A stretch of 64,000 nucleotides of DNA from Diplonema papillatum (taxonomy: Eukaryota; Euglenozoa; Diplonemea; Diplonemida; Diplonemidae). The position numbers and the translations under genes are program-made. The stretch covers positions 166,501 through 230,500 of the forward strand of contig JAPJBO010000302.1 of NCBI GenBank assembly GCA_030068145.1, read 5' to 3'. This document shows positions 59,123 through 64,000 of this stretch, piece after piece. Within the stretch, counting starts at the first letter, position 1. The number at the start of each line of letters is the position of its first letter. A model generated the notes under the pieces. It had not been told where the DNA came from, did no database searches, and worked only from the letters and a program-made list of their open reading frames with translations.

Positions 59123-59700
59123 GCATGGGGGCGATGGCCCATCGGATGGGACATCTTGTTATCCCCAGATTTATCGGTTTATCCGTCTGCCGCCAGCGCT
59201 CTCTGTCAAAAAGAGAAAGCAGTAAGTTCGTCGGACTGCGGTCGCCATGCTGTTGGAAACTCTGATACTGAGCAACCGCCCCAGAAAAAGTGAACCTTAG
59301 GCCCAAGTTAGGGCACTCTCCTGCCGAGAGTCTTAGCAGGAGTCTTGCCAGGTGTTGGTGGAAACACCCACGGCATGCACCAGTTGGGTATTTCCGACCC
59401 GATGCACGAGAAATCAGGGCTCGGAGTCCTAACTGCGAGCTCGAACCTTTCGCTTGTTGTGTGAAGGTTTTCCCTTCAGTTTTTGCTCGGAGTTGCGTTG
59501 TACTCACTGTGTCATTTGGTCCCGACAACAACGTGTTTCTAACAGGCAAGCTGCACTTCAATTGTAATACACTAGTGTTTTTGGGGGGGGTCTGAGACCC
59601 CCCAATTCCACGCCGTGTATCGTTATATTACAATTGAACTCAATTGTAATTGGCCCCCCCCAGTAAATTGTGTTCGAGAATGGGAATTAGCCCTTGCCCC

Positions 59701-61131
59701 GGGGCTAATTCCCATTCTCGAACACAATTTAACTTTTTGCCCATTCTCGAACACTCGCTAACTTTTTGCCCATTCTCGAACACTTTTTAACTTTTTGCCC
59801 ATTCTCGAACAGTCGCCTAACTTTTTGCCCATTCTCGAACATTGAAAATTGCCCAGGGTGGGATTCGAACTCACCACCCATACATCCAAAAAATCCCAGC
59901 CATTTTTGGGTTCGCCATTTCCGATTCCGATTTCCGTCGGATCCGTTCCTCGAACAAGGTGCCAGCATTGTGGTTGGCTGCTGCGTCCCGGCTCGGTATC
60001 CTGGTTGCGCACTGGGTCATTGACACCGCAGACTACGGGTAAACGGTTTTCTAAACACAGATTCGTGCATAATTCAGGTATGCACGAGTGACCAGCCCGT
60101 TCTACTTGTAGCGCTTCCTAATTCTGTGCCGAAACCTCTTCAGAATCAGAGCCACTGTTTTACCACGAGTAGTAACCAGCGACGGGCGCGACGTCACGAA
60201 TGACTCCAGAGGAGGAGCGGGAGTGACTCAGAGCGGTAAGTAACGCCGCAGCCAATCACTTACAGTAGAAGCTGCAAAGAAAAAGTGCCAGTCGTCTGAA
60301 AATAATCAGGAGCTGGCGGATGGTGACTGGATCTTGTCCTCCCTGCCGCAGGCTGGCAGGCTGAGAGAGAGACTGGAATTGCCGGCGAGCCGCCAGGGCG
60401 CATGGCAGGAGCCATTCTCCTGCTATCATGCAGCCATGTGCCAAGTGTAACCGCCACTTCAACTCTGAAAAAAAATTGACCAAAAAAATTGGACCCCGAA
60501 TTTTTGACCAAAAATTTCGACCCAATTTTTGACCGAAAATTTTTGTCTTAAATTTTCGACCCAAAAATTTTGACCCAAAAATTGACCGAAAATTTTTGAC
60601 CCAAAAAATTTCGGTCAAATTTTTTGAATCACAAGTTTGCAAGCTGCTTCTCCTGGTGTAGGTCAGTGAACTAAGGTCACTCAATGGCCGCCGCGCAATT
60701 TGCAAGCAAGACGAGCAAACTCAGTGAAGTCTGTGCCGGGTTTTTAAACGGGGTAGCTCGCACACCACCGTCACGTGTAGAAGAGCTTGAAGCAACCAAG
60801 AACCGAGTGTAGATGCCGAAGAGGCTGCGGCCTGAAGTTAGCAAGGGTACCGTCTTCGAATCAGTGAACGCAGGTGTTCTCGCGGTGAAACTTGAGGCAA
60901 ATGTCTCGGGGAAGTGACATTTTCACCACAAAAACTGGAATGTTCGAGAATGGGCAAAAAGTTAAATAGTGTTCGAGAATGGGCACAAAGTTACCGAGAA
61001 TGGGCAAAAAGTTAAAAAGTGTTCGAGAATGGGCAAAAAGTTAGCGAGTGTTCGAGAATGGGCAAAAAGTTAAATAGTGTTCGAGAATGGGCACAAACAT
61101 AAGGAAGTGTACTACAATGGGAATTGTCCCC
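59701..61131 (+). mobile_element. Element X: 1.43-kb TIR element with ~32-bp subterminal repeats
   Basis: Ends GGGGCTAATTCCCATT (59701) and AATGGGAATTGTCCCC (to 61131). TTGCCCC is at 59694-59700 and 61132-61138, a possible 7-bp target duplication. GTTCGAGAATGGGCAAAAAG arrays occupy both ends in inverted orientation (59710-59845 and 60940-61100). The interior includes a 300-bp part missing from X'. Nothing coding is convincing. Confidence 0.7.
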
Positions 61132-61173
61132 TTGCCCCGACCTCAGCCCGTTCATAGGACGTTAGTAGAAAAG

Positions 61174-61255
61174 TGACGAGAGTGGGGTTTGAACCCACGC
61201 CTCCGAAGAGATCGCGGCCTTAACGCGACGCCTTAGACCACTCGGCCATCTCGCC
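61174..61255 (-). tRNA. tRNA-Leu (anticodon AAG)
   Basis: 82 nt. Acceptor stem GGCGAGA/TCTCGTC (one G-U pair), discriminator A. The D arm contains the A box TGGCCGAGTGG. Anticodon stem TCGCG/CGCGA with loop TTAAGGC gives AAG. The long variable arm (TCTCTTCGGAGG) is typical of Leu tRNAs. T arm with B box GGTTCAAACCC. A TTTT run follows the 3' end, as for RNA polymerase III. No intron. It decodes CUU, and CUC after A34 is modified to inosine. It sits 43 bp from the end of element X. Confidence 0.95.
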
Positions 61256-61263
61256 TTAAAGTC

Positions 61264-61290
61264 AAAAATTCAATTTCAATTTCAATTTCA
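61264..61290. repeat. (TTTCAA)n short microsatellite
   Basis: Four units of TTCAAT/TTTCAA immediately upstream of the tRNA gene. Confidence 0.8.
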
Positions 61291-61299
61291 AAAATTTGG

Positions 61300-63148
61300 A
61301 AACCGCACCCGGGTTAGGCTTGGGGATACGGTGCTAAGGTTCCTTGTGCCTCCTCTTCATCCTTGGGGCGTTTGTTTGTTTTCTGTTTTCTTTGGTTCGT
61401 TCTTGGTATGGTTGTGGGGGGGTTCAGTGGGATTGTTTCTTGCCCGCCCTCCCCTTGTTTCTTGCCGCTGTTTTGGTAATGATGTCCTGGCGTGCCAGGC
61501 TTTACCAGTAGCGGTCGGTGTGTTTCGAGCGATTGCCGTGCTGTCAGTTGCCTGTGATAGTAACTTGTCAAGAGGATTGCTTTGGTTCGCTGCTGATATG
61601 CTGCTTGGCTCTGCGTGTTGTGTGCAGTGATGGTTGTTTTTCCTTGGTTTTGTTGTGGCTTCGTCCTTCGCTCGCCCTCCCTTTCCGGTGCGGTGTTCTG
61701 ACGTCTTTTGGTAACCCTGGCGTGCCAGGTTTGCCTGTTGAGTCGGTCTTCCGTGTCGGTCGGGGGGGGTTTGCTTTCGCTTCGGGACTTTCCTGTTGTT
61801 GTCGGGCGCGTGGCGCTGTTTCGCTGCCGCTGCCCGTCCTGCTGCCTTCGCTCTTGTGGGTTGTTGTTGAGCGTGGTGCGTGTAGCACTGAAACGGGGGG
61901 TTAATACGTTGTCTGTTGTTTTGGCAGGACTCGGCTTCTCTTGCGTGCTTGGGGGGGGGGCGTTGTTATTGGTTCTGGTTTTGTGGGACAAGGTAAGGGA
62001 AAGGTATTTCTTTTTCGGCAGTTGGTGGGGGGTATTTTTTGGACTTGTTGTGCGGCTCTCCCTTCCGGGCGGTGTTCTGACTTCTGTTGGTAAACCCTGG
62101 CGTGCCAGGGTTTGCCTGTTGAGTCGGTCCTCCGCTTCGGTCGGGGGGGGCTGGTTTGGTTGCTGCTTGTCTCTGTTTCGCTTTGCGGCGCTGTTGCGTG
62201 GTGCGGTCCGTTGGGCGCTTCGCCTGCCTCTACTTTGTTCTTCCTTCCGGGGCCTTTGAGCTTGCTGCTTGTCTCTGTTTCGCTTTGCGGCGCTGTTGCG
62301 TGGTGCGGTCCGTTGGCCTGGTCGCTTCCGGCAGCGTCAGAAACACCGGGCTGGTGTTTCCGACGCTGTTCTATCCCGTGCTCATTGTCCGCTCTCGGCC
62401 CGGAGGGTTGTCTTTTTTTTGTTTTGGTTGCTAATGCACTGTTCTTGTGTTGCAGCTACCTGTCTGCCTCAGTGACCGCTCCAGTGCTCACTCTGCGTGG
62501 TGCGGTCCGTTGGCCAGGTCGTCTCCGGCAGTCGGAAACACCGGGCTGGTGTTTCTGACGCTGTTCTATCCCGTGCTCATTGTCCGCTCTCGGCCCGGAG
62601 GGTTGTCTTTTTTTGTTTTGGTTGCTAATGCACTGTTCTTGTGTTGCAGCTACCTATCTGCCTCAGTGACCGCTCCAGTGCTCACTCCACCCTTTTGGAC
62701 CTTCCTATGGTCAGGTGGGTGTGCTGTCGGTGCACCGAGTCTACCCTTCGTTGGTAGTCGTGTTCGGTCGCGGCGCTGTTGCGCTGCTGCGGTGGTACTT
62801 TTGTTTGCCTTCTTTTTTTCCCCTCTCTTTTCTTATTGTTCTCAGGTGCTGTTCGGTCCGGTGACCGGCTGCGTCCGTGTCGGCGTGCGGGCTTCGGCTG
62901 TTCGTCGGCGCCTGCGTCTCCGTTGTCGTGCTGCCGGTTTACTGCTGCCGCCTTGCGGCGGTTGGTCGGTGGCCGTGGGGACTGTGTAGTGCCGGGTGTG
63001 TGCGTCTGGTGTTGGACTGCGCCGTCAGCGTACTGATTCGCGCTTCGCACTCAGCAGCCCTGTTGCGCCTGCACCGGCGGTCGGGTGAGGTTGCTTTGCA
63101 CGGATGTGCCGGGTGTGTTGCCGCCTCAGTCTTCCGACCCGGCCCGAA
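61300..63148 (-). other. Probable 3' untranslated region of the second non-LTR element
   Basis: Strongly strand-biased (G/T-rich plus strand, so C/A-rich in the element's sense) and without a convincing gene. It holds palindromic CCTGGCGTGCCAGG words at about 61484, 61720 and 62097, and two ~198-bp tandem units (about 62301-62695). Stop-free minus frames reflect composition only. It lies directly downstream of the RNase H frame. Confidence 0.5.
62333..62559. repeat. Conserved hairpin repeated twice in the 3' region
   Basis: GAAACACC-GGGCT-GGTGTTTC is a perfect 8-bp stem with a 5-base loop at 62340-62360 and again at 62535-62555. In the first copy AGCGTC/GACGCT extends the stem after one mismatch. 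Confidence 0.75.
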
Positions 63149-64000
63149 CTATGCCCATCCTTCGGCATCCTCGGAGCTTGATCCCTCGAGGTCGAAGGTG
63201 TTGTCGACGCCATTGGTTGCTGCTGCCGCCATGTTGCCGTCGAGTTCCGGTGTGCCGGGCTCAGGTGGGTCTTCGTAGACCTCGTACTTCGGCACAAGCC
63301 CCACGGCCTGAAGGTACGCGAGGGCTGCTTCAGGGAGCTCGAAGAGCAGCGGCCAAAGCAGCTTGTGCCTTTCCCTGGGTGTCGGCTTTTCCCTTGGTGT
63401 GTCCGGGATGGCCTTGTGGACCCGTCTCCACATGGTCGCTCTCTCGTCGCCCCCGATTCTGCATTCCAGGAAAAGGTGTGTTAGGGGGCAGATCGGCGTG
63501 GCGTCGCAAAGCTGGCATGGGCGGGTTGCTTGCCTCTCTTCTGCTGCGAGATCCATCCAGTCGTCCCGGTAGCAGTTCCTGAGGAGTTGGTGGTGTCCCG
63601 TGCGAAGCTGGCGGATCTCGCGCTCGGCTCGCCTCGTCAGGTGTGCCGTTTTTGGGACCTTCCGTCCTCGGACCAACTGCGTGTACGGCAGCGGCCCGCC
63701 CGGTTGGTACGGGGATTCCCGCATTGAAGCCGCGTGTAGTGCCTCCCAGGCGTGCTCGCGGTACCGGGCCTTCGCGGTTCCTACCGTCATCGGCGGCTGC
63801 GTTTCTTCTCCGGTCTGCGAGACGCCCTGCTTCGCTAGCCCGTCCGCCTCTTCGTTCCCTGCTAGTCCGCAGTGGCCGTAGACGAACTGGAGTACTGGTG
63901 TATACCCCTTCGCAACCAGTTTCTCGAGCGCCTGCCAGATTCGGACGTTGTCCCGTTCTTGCTGTTTGTGCGGACCTTGGGACAGCACGTTCAGAAGGGA
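63149..64000 (-). CDS. Second non-LTR retrotransposon: RNase H end and zinc finger (partial, runs off right edge)
   Basis: The frame is open to position 64000 and ends at 63149. It shows the end of an RNase H domain, FVYGHCGLAGNEEADGLAKQ, with the conserved His, Asn-Glu and Asp. A region typical of retroelement C-termini follows (TGHHQLLRNC) and a finger CQLCDATPICPLTHLFLEC (C-x2-C-x9-H-x4-C). The last 60 residues are acidic. It has no frameshift in view, unlike the element at 45-48 kb. The two proteins are not obviously the same family, since only this one shows RNase H. Confidence 0.8.
   Translation of the reverse strand, partial: SLLNVLSQGPHKQQERDNVRIWQALEKLVAKGYTPVLQFVYGHCGLAGNEEADGLAKQGVSQTGEETQPPMTVGTAKARYREHAWEALHAASMRESPYQPGGPLPYTQLVRGRKVPKTAHLTRRAEREIRQLRTGHHQLLRNCYRDDWMDLAAEERQATRPCQLCDATPICPLTHLFLECRIGGDERATMWRRVHKAIPDTPREKPTPRERHKLLWPLLFELPEAALAYLQAVGLVPKYEVYEDPPEPGTPELDGNMAAAATNGVDNTFDLEGSSSEDAEGWA

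Larger units (their letters stand above)
56456..59663. mobile_element. Element Y: 3.2-kb TIR element inserted in X' at TA
   Basis: Ends CTGGGGGGGCTAATTAC (56456) and GTAATTGGCCCCCCCCAG (to 59663), with TA on both sides (56454-56455 and 59664-59665). Removing Y and one TA restores GTTAAATTGTG, exactly the sequence in the uninterrupted element X (near 59720-59730, complement). Subterminal CCGTATAATACAATTGAA repeats occur on the left. No transposase recognised. Confidence 0.75.
55188..59693 (-). mobile_element. Element X': interrupted inverted copy of element X
   Basis: Starts GGGACAATTCCCATTGTAG and is the reverse complement of X for about 1.1 kb (55188-56365). It lacks about 300 bp of X interior. 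It continues with GTTCGAGAATGGGCAAAAAG repeats to 56455, resumes at 59664 after element Y, and ends GGGAATTAGCCC at 59693. X' and X abut tail to tail across TTGCCCC, making a palindrome of about 6 kb. No transposase frame is recognised; (TTTTGGGTCAAAAA)n-like runs fill 55700-55890. Confidence 0.65.

Noticed and set aside
59850-60040. tRNA-like T arm (GAGTTCGAATCCCACC) in element X
   Set aside because: A good B box is present but acceptor, D and anticodon arms do not fold; at most a tRNA-derived SINE remnant.
60256-60705. 149-codon frame shared in part with 55612-55896
   Set aside because: Consists largely of translated (TTTTGGGTCAAAAA)-type repeats that differ in length between the two arms.

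Overview
The window looks like a piece of a large, repeat-rich eukaryotic nuclear genome, probably a protist or alga. Protein genes have spliceosomal introns with GTATGT/GTGTGN donors and CAG acceptors. There is a class II tRNA-Leu with A and B boxes and a T-run terminator, long (CA)n tracts, and many nested transposons. There are no operons or bacterial signals. The lineage cannot be fixed from sequence alone.

Left third (1-26.3 kb): three paralogous four-exon-type genes lie in tandem, all on the minus strand, in transcription order C (20289-26341), B (9077-14925) and A (2635-5558, last exon not seen). They encode secreted or membrane-anchored G8-domain plus parallel beta-helix proteins of the CEMIP/TMEM2/PKHD1L1 type. 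Introns sit at the same places with phases 0, 1 and 2 in every copy. The N-terminal module differs between copies, and the C-terminus is a mucin-like stalk plus membrane anchor in B but stops early in C. A pogo/Tigger-type DDE transposase reading frame (2181 to the left edge) lies just beyond exon 3 of gene A, where exon 4 would be expected. Between genes A and B is an intact 205-bp MITE with perfect 29-bp ends and a 4-bp target duplication. Between B and C is an array of small inverted-repeat units joined by (CA)n tracts.

Middle (26.3-40 kb): a very GC-rich single-exon BTB/POZ gene is followed upstream by truncated, frameshifted copies of its own 5' end. Next come a 654-residue SAP-domain protein gene, a segmental duplication (32.6-33.6 and 38.5-39.5 kb, with a third partial copy) and an inverted-repeat cluster with long G and C runs.

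Right third (40-64 kb): mostly transposable elements. Two adjacent terminal-inverted-repeat (TIR) elements carry an EF-hand fragment and a one-pass membrane ORF. A decayed non-LTR retrotransposon follows (reverse transcriptase, CCHC finger and a Cys/His array), then several families of ~30-bp tandem arrays. A nested transposon block (55.2-61.1 kb) can be resolved layer by layer from target duplications. A tRNA-Leu(AAG) gene and the RNase H end of a second non-LTR element running off the right edge complete the window.

The most unusual themes are three. Several ~30-bp array families share a terminus resembling GGGGCYAATTNCC. Both the DDE transposase and the SAP protein carry a possible OTU-like Cys...His region. 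The G8 genes exchange N-terminal modules while keeping their exon structure.
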